Positions 36,278-45,544 of a stretch of 64,000 nt of DNA are shown here, in pieces. The translations under genes and the position numbers were made by a program. This stretch comes from Deltaproteobacteria bacterium (lineage in GTDB: Bacteria > Desulfobacterota > GWC2-55-46). The stretch lies in NCBI GenBank assembly GCA_015075075.1, contig JABTVA010000006.1:96082-160081 (forward strand), given 5' to 3'. Each line of letters opens with the position of its first letter. Positions within the stretch are counted from its first letter, which is position 1. The notes beneath the pieces were generated by a model. The model was not told the DNA's origin. It saw only the letters and a list, made by a program, of their open reading frames with translations, and searched no databases.

Positions 36278-37600
36278 CGGCAGCAAAGGGCCGAAGGAAG
36301 CGCGTTATCATCATGGGGGCCGCCGGAAGGGACTTCCATAACTTCAACGTGCTATACAGGGACGACCCTTCGGTTGAGGTCGTCGCCTTCACCGCCGCCC
36401 AGATACCCTTTATCGAAAACCGGACCTACCCCCCTTCCCTCGCAGGCCCGCTCTATCCCGAAGGCATAAGGATATATCCTGAAGACGGGCTTCCGGAGCT
36501 TGTTAAAAAATACGGAGCCAACGAGGTCGTCTTCTCCTACAGCGACGTCTCTTACGAATACGTCATGCAAAGGGCCTCGCTCGCCATCTCTCTCGGCGCG
36601 GGTTTTGCGCTGCCCTCGGCAGAGGCCGCGATGATAAGGGCAGGAAGGCCCGTCATCTCGGTCTCTGCCGTGCGGACCGGGTGCGGCAAGAGCGGGGTTA
36701 CGAGGTATATCGGCAAAAAACTCCTTCAAGCCGGGAAAAGGCCCGTTGCCATACGCCATCCCATGCCGTACGGCGACCTCGAAAGGCAGAGGCTCCAGAG
36801 GTTCTCATCGCGCGAGGACATGGAAAAGGCCGATTGCACGATTGAAGAGATGGAGGAATACGAGCCGCTAATCGAGACCGGCCTCGTGGTATACGCTGGC
36901 GTCGACTACAGGGCGATACTTGGCGAGGCCGAAAAGGAAGGCGAGATCATCCTCTGGGACGGCGGCAATAACGACCTCCCCTTCATCCGTCCGGATTTCG
37001 AGATAGTCGTCACTGACCCGCTCAGGCCGGGGCACGAATTACAATACTACGCCGGAGAGGCGAACCTCCGGAGGGCGCATCTCGTGGTCATCAACAAGGC
37101 CAGAAGCGCGGGGGCTGAGGTGGAGCTTGTCGCCTCGAACGCGAGGGCCGTAAACCCGCGCGCCACGATATTGAGGACCGATTCGGCAATAACGGTCGAG
37201 GGAGATATAAAGGGGAAAAAGGCGCTGGTCGTGGAGGACGGCCCCACCCTCACCCACGGGGGCATGGCCTTCGGCGCGGGGATAGCCGCAGCCAGGGCAT
37301 TCGGGGCCGTGCCAGTGGACCCGAGGCCCTATGCCGTCGGCACGATAAAGGAGACCTTCCGCAAATACCCGGACCTTCAGAACCTGCTCCCGGCGATGGG
37401 CTATTCGGAGGGGCAAAAAAAGGAGCTTCAGGAGATAATCGAGAAGACCCCCGCGGACCTGGTCCTCATCGCCACCCCCATAGACCTTCCCGCGTCATCC
37501 TGATAACAAAGCCGCCGTGCGCGTCCGCTACGAGATAGAGGAGATGGACAGGCCAGGGCTCTGGGACGAGGTGCGCGCCTTCCTTTCAAGGACCGGATGA
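36274..37600 (+). CDS. Cyclic 2,3-diphosphoglycerate synthetase-like GTPase family protein; two shifts at the C-terminus
   Basis: About 440 residues. The TTG at 36274 overlaps the transaminase stop, with GAGGAGG eight bases upstream. An N-terminal Rossmann-like part (RVIIMGAAGRDFHNFNVLYR) is followed by a P-loop domain with VRTGCGKSGVTRYIGKKL (Walker A-like). It also has ILWDGGNNDLPFIRP and VINKARSAG, then GPTLTHGGMAFGAGIAAARAFGA. This is the family of archaeal cDPG synthetases (cDPGS). The open frame stops at 37503, but RVILI and VRVRYEIEEMDRPGLWDEVRAFL continue in shifted frames to TGA 37598-37600. In archaea the product is a thermoprotectant; in bacteria the function of this family is not established. 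Confidence 0.78.
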
Positions 37601-38440
37601 AGGATTTTCTCCTTATACTCGCCAGGAGATACATAGCAGGGACCGAAAGGCGGACGCGATAGCGCGGCAGCGGCCCTGAACGCGCTCGGGTTGAAGGCGA
37701 CCATAGACAGCCTCGAGAACGTAAAGACAGCCGAAGAGGCGGAGCGCTCTCTTCACGAGTACCTGGCCCTCCTCGCAGACATAAAAAATTCCGGCGTGGA
37801 CTCTCAGGTCTCCTTGAAGCTTACGCACATGGGCCTCGCGCTATCGATGGATCTCGCCCGGAAGAACACGGAAAAAATCGTACAAAAAGCCGCGGAGCTC
37901 GGGAACTTCGTCCGCATCGACATGGAAGGCTCGGCCTTCACGCAGGCGACCATAGACGTCTTTCACGGACTGAGGGAGAAATACCCGAACGTCGGAGTCG
38001 CCATACAGAGCGCCCTTAGAAGGAGCGAGGATGACGCGAGGCGGATCGCCGCCTCGGGCGGCAGCATCAGGCTCGTAAAGGGCGCGTACAAGGAGCCGCC
38101 CTCTATCGCCTTCGCTGACAAGAAAGACGTGGACAGGAGCTTCGAGCGAATCATGAAAGAGCTCCTTATTACCCCTACCCGCCCCGCCATAGCCACCCAC
38201 GACGAGAAGCTCATAAACGAAGCCCAACGGTTCGCCGAGGAAAAAGGCGTCCCGAAGGGGTCGTTCGATTTCGAGATGCTACTTGGCATCAAGAGGACTC
38301 TCCAAAAGAGGCTTTCCGTCGAGGGATACACAGTGAGGGTCTATGTGCCCTACGGCAGGGACTGGCTCCCGTATACGCTCCGGAGACTCCGTGAGCGGAA
38401 GGAGAACGTCTGGTTCGTGCTGAAGAACATTCTCGATTGA
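37597..38440 (+). CDS. putA-like: Proline dehydrogenase, one or two shifts near the start
   Basis: FAD-dependent oxidation of proline to pyrroline-5-carboxylate. It is a monofunctional type of about 280 residues, not the large bifunctional PutA. It starts MKDFLLILARRYIAGTER at 37597 (ATGA overlap with the previous gene), then shifts frame near 37655 and continues AALNALGLKATIDSLEN. From 37691 it is intact: SLKLTHMGLAL, FVRIDMEGSAFT, GVAIQSALRR, IRLVKGAYKEPP (FAD/substrate strand), AIATHD, FEMLLGIKR, and the C-terminal VRVYVPYGRDWLPYTLRRLRER with the Y-x-x-R-R-L-x-E-R substrate signature. It likely feeds electrons to quinone. Partner candidate: the aldehyde dehydrogenase at 32.3 kb. Confidence 0.88.
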
Positions 38441-38514
38441 AATATCAGGTAATCCGTTCTATACTTGGCAATTGATGGGGACTGCTGAGTGACAACGGCA
38501 GCGGGGGGTCACGG

Positions 38515-39390
38515 ATGGACAAAACTATCGGGGGCCTTCTTGTAATGCGTGAGATAACGGACTGGCTGTGCCGGGTCGAGGCTGCCGCGGCTGAAGCATA
38601 CGGGCTCGCGGCCGCGGTCTTTTCGGAGGACGAGGAGTTCGTCCGGCTGCTCCACAAGCTCAAGGCAGACGAACTGGAGCATTATAAGGCCGCCAGGAAG
38701 GCTTCGGAGCTTATCGCGGGCGGGATAGACCTGCCCTGCATATTGTCCCTCGACCGCGCGGACATGGAGTACGTGGAAGACTTTCTCCTCTTCCTCAAGG
38801 GCCGGATAATGGCGGGCAAGATGACCAAGGAGGGCCTGCTCCATTATATCATCACCATAGAATCCAAGGAATGCAACGACTTCATGTCCTATGTGGTCAA
38901 CTGGCTTTTCAGGGAGGGCCATCTGGACGGAAATGCGGAAGAGCTCGTCTTCGGGCACAGGAAGAGGCTGGAGGATTATGTCGAGTCCCTGAACTGGGAC
39001 CCGCTCATCCAGAGGCTCGAAACAGGTTTTTCGCCGCTACGCGGCAAGAGGCTCCTCGTGGTCTCCCGCGACGGGCTGCTCGAGGAAGGCCTTAAGGCTA
39101 TCTACTCCGGCGAGGAGGTCGTCCTTGACAGCGCCGTGACCGGGAGAGAGGCCCTCGACAGGATAGGCCGGTGCGGGTATCACGCCGTCATGGCCGACGA
39201 AGACGTATCCGGCCTTGACCGTGAGCTATTTCCCGCGGCCACGGGGCTCTGCCCGGAGCTGAAAGACAAACTCATACTCCTTACGCGAAAACCGGTTTCA
39301 GACCCCTCGTTCATGTTAAGCGGACTCAGGGTCCTTCGAAAACCTGCCAGGGTCCAGGAGATAAAAAACGCGCTTAATGAAATGGCCTGA
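38515..39390 (+). CDS. Ferritin-like domain fused to a receiver-like domain
   Basis: 291 residues. Residues 1-165 form a ferritin-like four-helix domain: RVEAAAAEAYGLAAAVF, DELEHYKAARKASE (E53, H56), ESKECNDFMSYVV, and HRKRLEDYVESL. From about 170 there is a CheY-like fold: GKRLLVVSRDGLLEEGLKAIY, YHAVMADEDVSGLD at the phospho-Asp strand, KLILLTRKP, and LRVLRKPARVQEIKNAL with the conserved Lys-Pro. Not all acidic pocket residues are clear, so phosphorylation is uncertain. I know of no established function for this domain pair; a redox- or iron-sensing regulator is possible. GCGGGGGGT precedes the ATG. It is not clearly in an operon. Confidence 0.72.
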   Translation: MDKTIGGLLVMREITDWLCRVEAAAAEAYGLAAAVFSEDEEFVRLLHKLKADELEHYKAARKASELIAGGIDLPCILSLDRADMEYVEDFLLFLKGRIMAGKMTKEGLLHYIITIESKECNDFMSYVVNWLFREGHLDGNAEELVFGHRKRLEDYVESLNWDPLIQRLETGFSPLRGKRLLVVSRDGLLEEGLKAIYSGEEVVLDSAVTGREALDRIGRCGYHAVMADEDVSGLDRELFPAATGLCPELKDKLILLTRKPVSDPSFMLSGLRVLRKPARVQEIKNALNEMA

Positions 39391-39443
39391 AGCGCCCTCG
39401 CCTATCGTTCGACTCGCGTCCCCGGCCTGGTCCGCATTTTCAC

Positions 39444-39980
39444 CTACTGCTTCCGGGTATATGTCATCTCCATCATCTTCTCTTCCTTGCCTCCGACGGG
39501 CGTGCCGTACATCTCGAAGGTAACTGTATTGTCGTCCACGAGCCTGCATGTGGAACGCCATTCGGTCGGGCCCTTGACCGGGTCGTCGTAGCGGCTTCTC
39601 TGTGTGAAGCCCTTGCCGTCCTTATCGATAGGGCCCTCGAAGTAGTATATGGCCGTGCCCATCGAGTCCATCCAGGTGGAGACGAACTTCTTCGTGTTGT
39701 TGTCGTAGCCCGTAAAGCCGATGCCGTTAAAGGCGCCGCCCATCCATTCGCCCGTGCATTCCTGCTGGAGGACCCTTCCTCCGAGTATCATCTTCTGCTC
39801 GCACGTGCCTGATGATTCCTCTGGCGGCATGCCGGGCTCCCATGATTTCGTCTTCGTGTTCCAGCTCCCGGCCATGCGTGAAAGCAACGCATGCGGCGCG
39901 CCCGGGGTGCCGAGCTTTATGTAAAGCTCCTTCATTGCCTCTGGGCCCATCTTCCTTTCGGGCTTTCTCTCGGTAGCCAT
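39444..39980 (-). CDS. DUF1579 family protein
   Basis: 178 residues. The start ATG at 39978-39980 has AAAGGAGG upstream; a longer reading from 40049 is rejected. The body matches the DUF1579 pattern: LSRMAGSWNTKTKSWEPGMPPEESSGT, LGGRVLQQECTGEWMGGAFNGIGFTGYDN, KKFVSTWMDSMGTAIYYFEG, and a final MYGTPVGGKEEKMMEMTYTRK. The fold is lipocalin-like, and the cellular role is unknown. No signal peptide is seen, so it is probably cytoplasmic. Convergent with the ferritin-receiver gene. Confidence 0.85.
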   Translation of the reverse strand: MATERKPERKMGPEAMKELYIKLGTPGAPHALLSRMAGSWNTKTKSWEPGMPPEESSGTCEQKMILGGRVLQQECTGEWMGGAFNGIGFTGYDNNTKKFVSTWMDSMGTAIYYFEGPIDKDGKGFTQRSRYDDPVKGPTEWRSTCRLVDDNTVTFEMYGTPVGGKEEKMMEMTYTRKQ

Positions 39981-40569
39981 AAAAAGCCTCCTTTCAATGC
40001 ATACCTTCGCATCATATTTGAGGATATGCGCGGGATGGGGACGTGTCAAGACGGGGGAGACATAGGTTTTTCTGTGGAGGGTCTTTCGCTGTCATTCTGA
40101 GCGGAAGGGAAAATCTGCTGTGAGGGATTTTAACTTCCCCCTTTTCTAAAGGGGGAATGAGGTGGATTAAAACAAGCTCAAAAAAATATCTTATGGTCAA
40201 GGAAAGTCCTTTCCCGCACTGCCGTGCGGTTCGAGGGTAAGGCTCGCGCCGCTTCCCCCTCCCCCACCCCGTAAACGGGCCCCTAAAGTCGCTTCGCTCC
40301 TGCTGCCCCGGCCCGTTTACGCCTGCCTCCCTTATGCTTGCTCGCCTTACCCTCCGGGGTTTGTTTAAAGACAAAACTCTTGTTGTGCGCTTCGCGCGCA
40401 AAGTCCTTTATTTTTTTAGGCAGGCCTTTGTAGGGTGCGCTCCGCGCACCATGTCTTTGAAATTTTCGATATTTAACAAGACAAAAAAAGTAGTGGGGAG
40501 GCGAAGGCGGCTGGGGCAAAAGGATTATTGCCTAACAAATGGTGCGCACAGCACATCCTATGGGGCTTT
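39981..40569. repeat. Repeat-filled intergenic region
   Basis: No gene. It contains a 'gtcattctgagcgg' unit (about 40091), a CCCCCTTTTC-TAA-AGGGGG hairpin (40136-40157), and a long unit from about 40200 to 40390 (ccgcactgccgtgcggttcgagggtaagg ... tgtttaaagacaaaa) that recurs at 62915-63225. A GGTGCGC-TCC-GCGCACC palindrome lies at 40435-40455 and a degenerate copy at 40541-40561. Confidence 0.6.
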
Positions 40570-41364
40570 TTACATCCTACGAAACTGCTGCAAAAAACTC
40601 CCAAAAGCGCCAATGAAGCGATACTCTACCTCTAAACTCAGTTCTTTGGCTAATTTACTTAAATGTAAATGTATTTTGTCGGCTATCTTTTCGTCATTAG
40701 GTGTACCAGAAATCAACACTCTATCTACTTCTATCAATAGGTATGCTACTTTTCTAGGATTGTCGTTATGGGCCACGGATTCTAATTGAATTCGTGCTCT
40801 CTCTATCCTGTCCTTCAATTTACTTTTGAATCCTTCAGGTAAAACCTGATCGGAATTATGATCTATACATCTAATATCTTCGGAAGAGAGCGTTCCGGAT
40901 CTAATTTTATGGAAAATTTTATTATCATATTCTTTTTCCACAAGAGAAGGCGTATTGTTTTAACCTCAAGCAGAGCTATTTTCCTTCCATCAAGGCTCAG
41001 CGCATAAATCTGGAGTTTTGCCTTTACTTGACGGTATGGGTATAAATTTAATATCTAAATAACCCTGCTCCTTTAGAAATTCATAGCCATAAGCTTCATT
41101 GAGGCAATCTGCTATCTGTGAATAACCATAAAGCTCCTCCAAATTTGTCTTTTGAATAACTCTGTTCTTCAGTTCATTCCAGGAGTCATTGTCTAAACAT
41201 GCCAAGACTCTCTCGTATTCTTTTAATGTATGCTCATCAGGATTCTCCAATATGCGACGCTCAAATCCCTCAAAGAAATGAGCAAGCTTGTTCTGTTTCC
41301 CAAAATCACATAACTCTTTAAGCCTGGGATATCGCGTAAAGATACTGACATTCTCAACTGACAC
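40570..41364 (-). CDS. Unknown protein with PD-(D/E)xK-like motif, two compensating shifts
   Basis: About 264 residues. Frames 41364-40990 and 40941-40570 are in the same phase, and the segment between reads through in another phase, so one extra and one missing base restore a single protein. The joined centre is KGKTPDLC..LSLDGRKIALLEVKT, a P-D then E-x-K pair as in restriction-endonuclease-like nucleases. The N-terminal half is helical (YPRLKELCDFGKQNKLAHFFEGFERR); the C-terminal half holds VAYLLIEVDRVLISGTPND. The gene is A+T-rich against its surroundings and flanked by repeats, so it is probably acquired. No partner gene is seen. Nuclease activity is inferred from the motif alone. Confidence 0.55.
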
Positions 41365-41427
41365 CTAAACACACTCCTCTTCAGGCTTTTAGGTTAAAAA
41401 ACCTTTGGCGCAAAGAAGCTCGGATTT

Positions 41428-41919
41428 CTACCCCCTCCCGCACTCTTCCTTGCTTCCTTTTATCTTCTCTATGGTGTGGTTTAAGGCGGGCATGACTACC
41501 GCTAAGTTTTCGCGGACGGCCCTGGGACTTCCGGGTAGGTTAATTATGAGGGAGCATTTGCGTATCCCGCAGACCGCGCGGGATATCATTGCGTTGGGAG
41601 TCTTCCTGAGGCTCTCGGCGCGCATGGCCTCGGACATGCCGGGGAGTTCCCTATCGATTACGGCCTTTGTGGCCTCGGGGGTCACGTCCCTGGGGGTTAC
41701 GCCGGTTCCGCCGGTAGTGAGGATGAGGTCCAGATTCAGAACATCGGCGTATTCGATGAGCTTGGCTTTTATTATGTCCGTCTCGTCCGGGATGACCTCA
41801 TAGGCCTTTACCTCGGCAGGGAGCGTCTTTATCATGCGCTCGATCTCGGCGCCGCTAAGGTCTTCCCTTTCGCCGCGCGAGCCCTTGTCGCTCATAGTGA
41901 GTATTCCGACGGTTACCAT
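41428..41919 (-). CDS. moaB: Molybdenum cofactor protein MoaB/Mog
   Basis: 163-residue MoCF_biosynth domain protein that adenylylates molybdopterin before metal insertion (Mog-type activity). The motif DLILTTGGTGVTPRDVTPEAT is decisive, with TMSDKGSRGEREDLSG at the N-terminus, and PGMSEAMRAESLRKTPNAMISRA and LIINLPGSPRAV further on. MoaE follows upstream on the same strand with about 170 bp of repeat-like sequence between. With moaE, moaD, mobA and mobB here, the cell must use a molybdopterin (or tungstopterin) enzyme, none of which is in the window. Confidence 0.93.
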   Translation of the reverse strand: MVTVGILTMSDKGSRGEREDLSGAEIERMIKTLPAEVKAYEVIPDETDIIKAKLIEYADVLNLDLILTTGGTGVTPRDVTPEATKAVIDRELPGMSEAMRAESLRKTPNAMISRAVCGIRKCSLIINLPGSPRAVRENLAVVMPALNHTIEKIKGSKEECGRG

Positions 41920-42090
41920 AAAATCCTACCGGTTTCTAAAAAACTGAATTTACAGTTTTGCAAGCGTGTGAGCCGAGGCCGCGAGCGAAGCGTGGCGGGA
42001 AACAATCTCGTGCACTTGAACATTTGGCTCTGAGATTGCTTCGTCGCAAAGACGCTCCTCGCAATGACTATACAGGATTTCAGCAGCCTG

Positions 42091-42516
42091 CTAAGGCGTC
42101 TCCGAGACCCAGACATCCCCCTTCGAGGTCGTCTCGCTCTTCCAGATGGGGGTCGTCCTCTTAAGCTCGGTTATGGCCCACTCGCAAGCCATGAATGAGT
42201 CGTTCCTGTGCGCGGAGGCGGCGACGATAAGGACGATGTTCTCTCCTATATCAATCTTCCCTGTCCTGTGGACTATGCCCATCTCTATTATGTCAAAATT
42301 CTTAAGGGCCCTCTCCCTTATGTCAGCGAGCTTCTTCTCTGCCATCACCGGATAATGCTCGAATGAGAGGCCGGTTATGGTCTCACCTTTGGAGAAGTCC
42401 CTTGCCGCGCCTAAAAAAGTGACCACCGCGCCGATGCCCTTTGAGGCGGCGGTCACGCGGCGCACCTCCTCGTCGATGGAGAAGTCCTTTTCCTGTATCC
42501 TTACGAGATCTGACAT
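42091..42516 (-). CDS. moaE: Molybdopterin synthase catalytic subunit MoaE
   Basis: 141 residues. MoaE transfers sulfur from MoaD to precursor Z to form the dithiolene of molybdopterin. Family marks are GAVVTFLGAARDFSKG, LSFEHYPVMAEKKL, GIVHRTGKIDIGENIVLIVAASAHRNDSF and the catalytic-lysine end TTPIWKSETTSKGDVWV. Its partner MoaD lies about 460 bp upstream on the same strand, with a repeat cluster inserted between; the usual close spacing has been broken, perhaps by those repeats. Confidence 0.94.
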   Translation of the reverse strand: MSDLVRIQEKDFSIDEEVRRVTAASKGIGAVVTFLGAARDFSKGETITGLSFEHYPVMAEKKLADIRERALKNFDIIEMGIVHRTGKIDIGENIVLIVAASAHRNDSFMACEWAITELKRTTPIWKSETTSKGDVWVSETP

Positions 42517-42975
42517 TTTTCAAGCCCCGTTCGTAGTCATTGCGAGGAGCTTTAGCTCCGCGGCAATCTCAAAACGCCGATATTAACAGCTTGCTGAAAA
42601 ACTATTTCAGCCTGTCATTCTGAGCGAAGCGAAGAATCTCGGCGCTAAGTGAATCTCCGCCGACAGGAGTCGGCGGTTTCTTCTGTTACCAAGCCTTCGG
42701 CTTGGATGATTCGGAAAGCCGCTCCATCACCAGACAGGAGTCTGGTGTTTTATGCCAACAAAATAAAATCAATGAACTGTCCGCCTTTGGCTCCTCAGTA
42801 TGACTCTCTGGATTATTCCGCAACCTGTTGATATCAAAGTACGAGATTGCCGCGCCCCATAATGAATATGAATGAACAGGCTCCAGAGCTTCTTGGGATT
42901 GCCTCGTCTAAAAGCATACCGGACCGGATTCTTCGCTTCGCTCAGAATGACAGCCGGGGTACCGATCCATCGCGC
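42517..42975. repeat. Repeat cluster between moaD and moaE
   Basis: No gene. It contains 'cagcttgctgaaaaac' (family A end) near 42590, 'gtcattctgagcgaagcgaagaatctc' at about 42614 and its inverse near 42930. There are three hairpins: GCCGAC-AGGA-GTCGGC (about 42657), CCAAGCC-TTC-GGCTTGG (about 42690) and ACCAGAC-AGGA-GTCTGGT (about 42729). Two of the hairpins share the AGGA loop but have unrelated arms. Confidence 0.6.
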
Positions 42976-43222
42976 CTACCCGCCCGAGAACGGCGGCAAA
43001 ACCCACCTCGTCGCCGTCCTTCACTACCGCGTCCTTTTCGGCGAACTCCTGGTTTATGGAGACGAGGACCGAGCGGCTTTCGAGGAGCCCCTTGAGCGCA
43101 GGGAAGTCCCTTTTTATGAGGGACTTTAGCTCGTCGAGGCTTACGGGCGTCTTTATGTCGTATTCCTTTATCTCAGTCTTCGCCAGCCCCTTGAGCATGG
43201 CGAAGAACCTTACGGTTACCAT
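42976..43222 (-). CDS. moaD: Molybdopterin synthase sulfur carrier MoaD, one shift near the C-terminus
   Basis: Ubiquitin-like sulfur carrier of about 81 residues. It starts MVTVRFFAMLKGLAKTEIKEY, continues SLIKRDFPALKGLL and SVLVSINQEFAEKDAVVKDGDEVGF. The open frame then runs on into repeat-derived residues, but a one-base shift gives LPPFSGG and a stop at 42976-42978. This supplies the obligatory C-terminal Gly-Gly that is thiocarboxylated, so the shift is almost certainly a sequence error. The start overlaps the end of the GAF-protein gene by 7 bp (ATGGTAA). Confidence 0.85.
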
Positions 43223-45542
43223 TGCTGACCCAGTCCCTTTAGTTCGGGGTCGTGGACCCTGTTCAAGTCCAGCTTGACCCTGTTCGAGGCTTTGCGAATA
43301 GCTCGGCGAAGGTCGCCTCCCTCGGGAAGGTGGCATAGCCGTAGAGTATGTCGGCCTGCCCTCGGAAGGCCTCTTGAACGCCGTCTCGTCCGCTATGACG
43401 CGGATATGGAATGGAGGCCGCGTGACTTCTCATCGGTATCGAGGAAGAGAAGCCGAGGTCTCCTCGTTAAGCCTTATGACGATATCGAAGCTGCAGGGTC
43501 TTCTTCCGTATCTCGCCTATGAGCTTCGTCTCGAAGTCGGATTTCCCGAGGCCCATGTCCTTGAGGCCCGCGACCCTTATCGTAGCGAGCACCAGGCCCC
43601 TGTCGAACCTCCGTGCGCGATTAAGCTCCTGCTCGACCTTCTCCTCGAAGATGGTAAGGGGCGCGGGGCCGGTGGCCTCGGCCTCCTTGATCGCCTCCCT
43701 GGGAGCGGGCGCGTGCATGTTTGCGAGCGCCTTTTCCGCGTACACGCAGAAGCGGGAGAGTATCTCCAGGTCCTGCTTCGTGAAGCCGCACGGGAATATC
43801 GAATTGTCCCCGGTCTTGTTGAAAAGCGAGATGACGGCGACCGTCTCCTCGCCTATCATTATAGGCTTCGAGAGGACCGACCTTATGTACGGGCTCGCCT
43901 CCTCGGAGAACTCTCGCATTACGGGCTCTTTCCTCCGGAGGACCTCCATGACCGTCTCCTTCTCGAACGGGAGGAAGTAGTCCCGTACTGCCGCGTCGTC
44001 GAGCCCGTAGGTGGCCGCGGTCTGGAACCTCTTGGAGCCTGCCTGCTTTATCCGGAGGAGCGCCCCCTCCGCCCCGAGTATGGCGGCGGGGGTGGTGGCG
44101 ATAATGGTGACGAGCTTCTTCGGGTCTTTCATGGATATCATCTCGAGGCCCGCCTCGTCCACCGCGAACATCTTCCTTGAGCGGAGCTTGTCCTTCTCGC
44201 TCTGCTTGTGCTTCCATATGCTCTCGGCAAGGAGGGTCCTTATGTCCTTGAGGAACAATTCGTGATGGACCGAAAGCCCGCCGTGGGATATTATCTGGCC
44301 GTTCACGGTGCCCACGAGCCGCCCCTTGGTTATCATGGGAAGCGATATATAGACCTTCTTTATCTGCCCGTGCTCGGTCCTGTCGACGAGGAAGGTGTCG
44401 ACAACCCCGTCGAGCGACGCGCCCTCCAGCCCCTCGCCCGGGCGGAGCGTAAGGAGCCCGAGGCCCTTGGTGTCCCTGATGCTCGATGCCTGGAGCATGA
44501 GCCTCCCGGAATCGTCGTCCAGGATGTAGATGAAGCAGGTAAGCCCGGGAACTATCTCCACGAGCCTCTTGCATACGGCGCTCAGGCGCTTCTCCATCGG
44601 CTGGTTGGAGGACATGAGCGAGTCCACCTCTTTCCAGAAGGTGAACTTGGCGGAATCCACCCTGAGCTTCTCGTACTCGTTCGACCTCTGTATGACCTCG
44701 GCGGCAAGCCCTGCAAGGCTCGAAAGGAAGTTCAGGTCCTCCTCGGTGAAGACGTGAGTCGATTCGCTCGAGCTTACGTTTATGACGCCGATTACCTCGC
44801 CGTTCACGACGAGCGGGACGGACATGGCGCTCTTTACGTCGCTCCGGTCCATGGGCCGCGAGAACTGCCCTGACTTGGCCTTTCCGCTCAAGAGCAGGGG
44901 CTTTGCCGTGCCCGCCACCTTCCCGGAGACGCCCTCGCCGACCGAGACCCGTATCTTCCTCACGACCTCCTCGTCCATGCCCTTGGCGATCTCGACCCTC
45001 AGCATCCTGTCGTCGTTCATGAGCATTATAGAGCCGCGCTCGGCGCGGGTGGACTCTGTCGCGAGCTTTAAGATAACTGAAAGGAGCTCTTTCCTGTCTA
45101 TGGTGAGCCTTACGGCGTCCACTATCTCGCGGAAGGAGGTGAGGAGGTTGGCCTGCTCGTGCACCTTGTCCTGGCAGAGCCCGTCGTGCGCGGTCGAGGC
45201 CCTCACGCCCCATATGAGCCTGGTGGAAAGCGGGCCGAGCTTCTCGACGTCCCTGAACTCAGGGGATTCGAGGAACTTCTCGGTCGCCTGGTCCTGAAGC
45301 GCGTTCACGATTACGTCGAGGTCGGGAATTTTCTTGAGGCTTTCGAGGTCGGTGGTCGTCTCTACGTTGAACCTCGACGCTATGCGGTACCCCAGCTCCT
45401 TCAATTTGAAGAGCATGGCGTTCCTGTTCGGGTCGGCTATGAGACGGATGCGGGTCCGCTGGTCTCCGAGCAGAATGGGCAGGAGCTTCAGCCCTTCCTT
45501 GTTGGCGCCTATAAGGGCTATGTTCTTGACCTCGGCGGACAT
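43216..45542 (-). CDS. Rossmann-GAF multi-domain signalling protein with degenerate GGDEF-like C-terminus
   Basis: About 775 residues. The N-terminal 110 residues look like a Rossmann NAD-binding domain (NIALIGANKEGLKLLPILLGD, RIRLIADPN). At least three GAF domains follow: ATESTRAERGSIMLMND...ISSSESTHVFTEEDL (about 150-290), then LVEIVPGLTCFIYILDDDSG (about 300-450), and TIIATTPAAILGAEGALLRI...KTGDNSIFPCGFTKQDL (about 475-625). The last domain is cyclase-like but lacks a GGDEF motif. The open frame ends at 43467; past a shift the protein continues to VKLDLNRVHDPELKGLGQQW and TAA 43216-43218. It starts 2 bp after the DUF4388 gene, so the two likely act together. Confidence 0.78.
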
Positions 45543-45544
45543 AC

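Noticed and set aside
42908..42975. C-terminal extension of MoaD ending ..CHSERSEES..
   Set aside because: These residues come from translating the dispersed 'gtcattctgagcgaagcgaa' repeat; the true end (LPPFSGG, stop) is in the adjacent frame.
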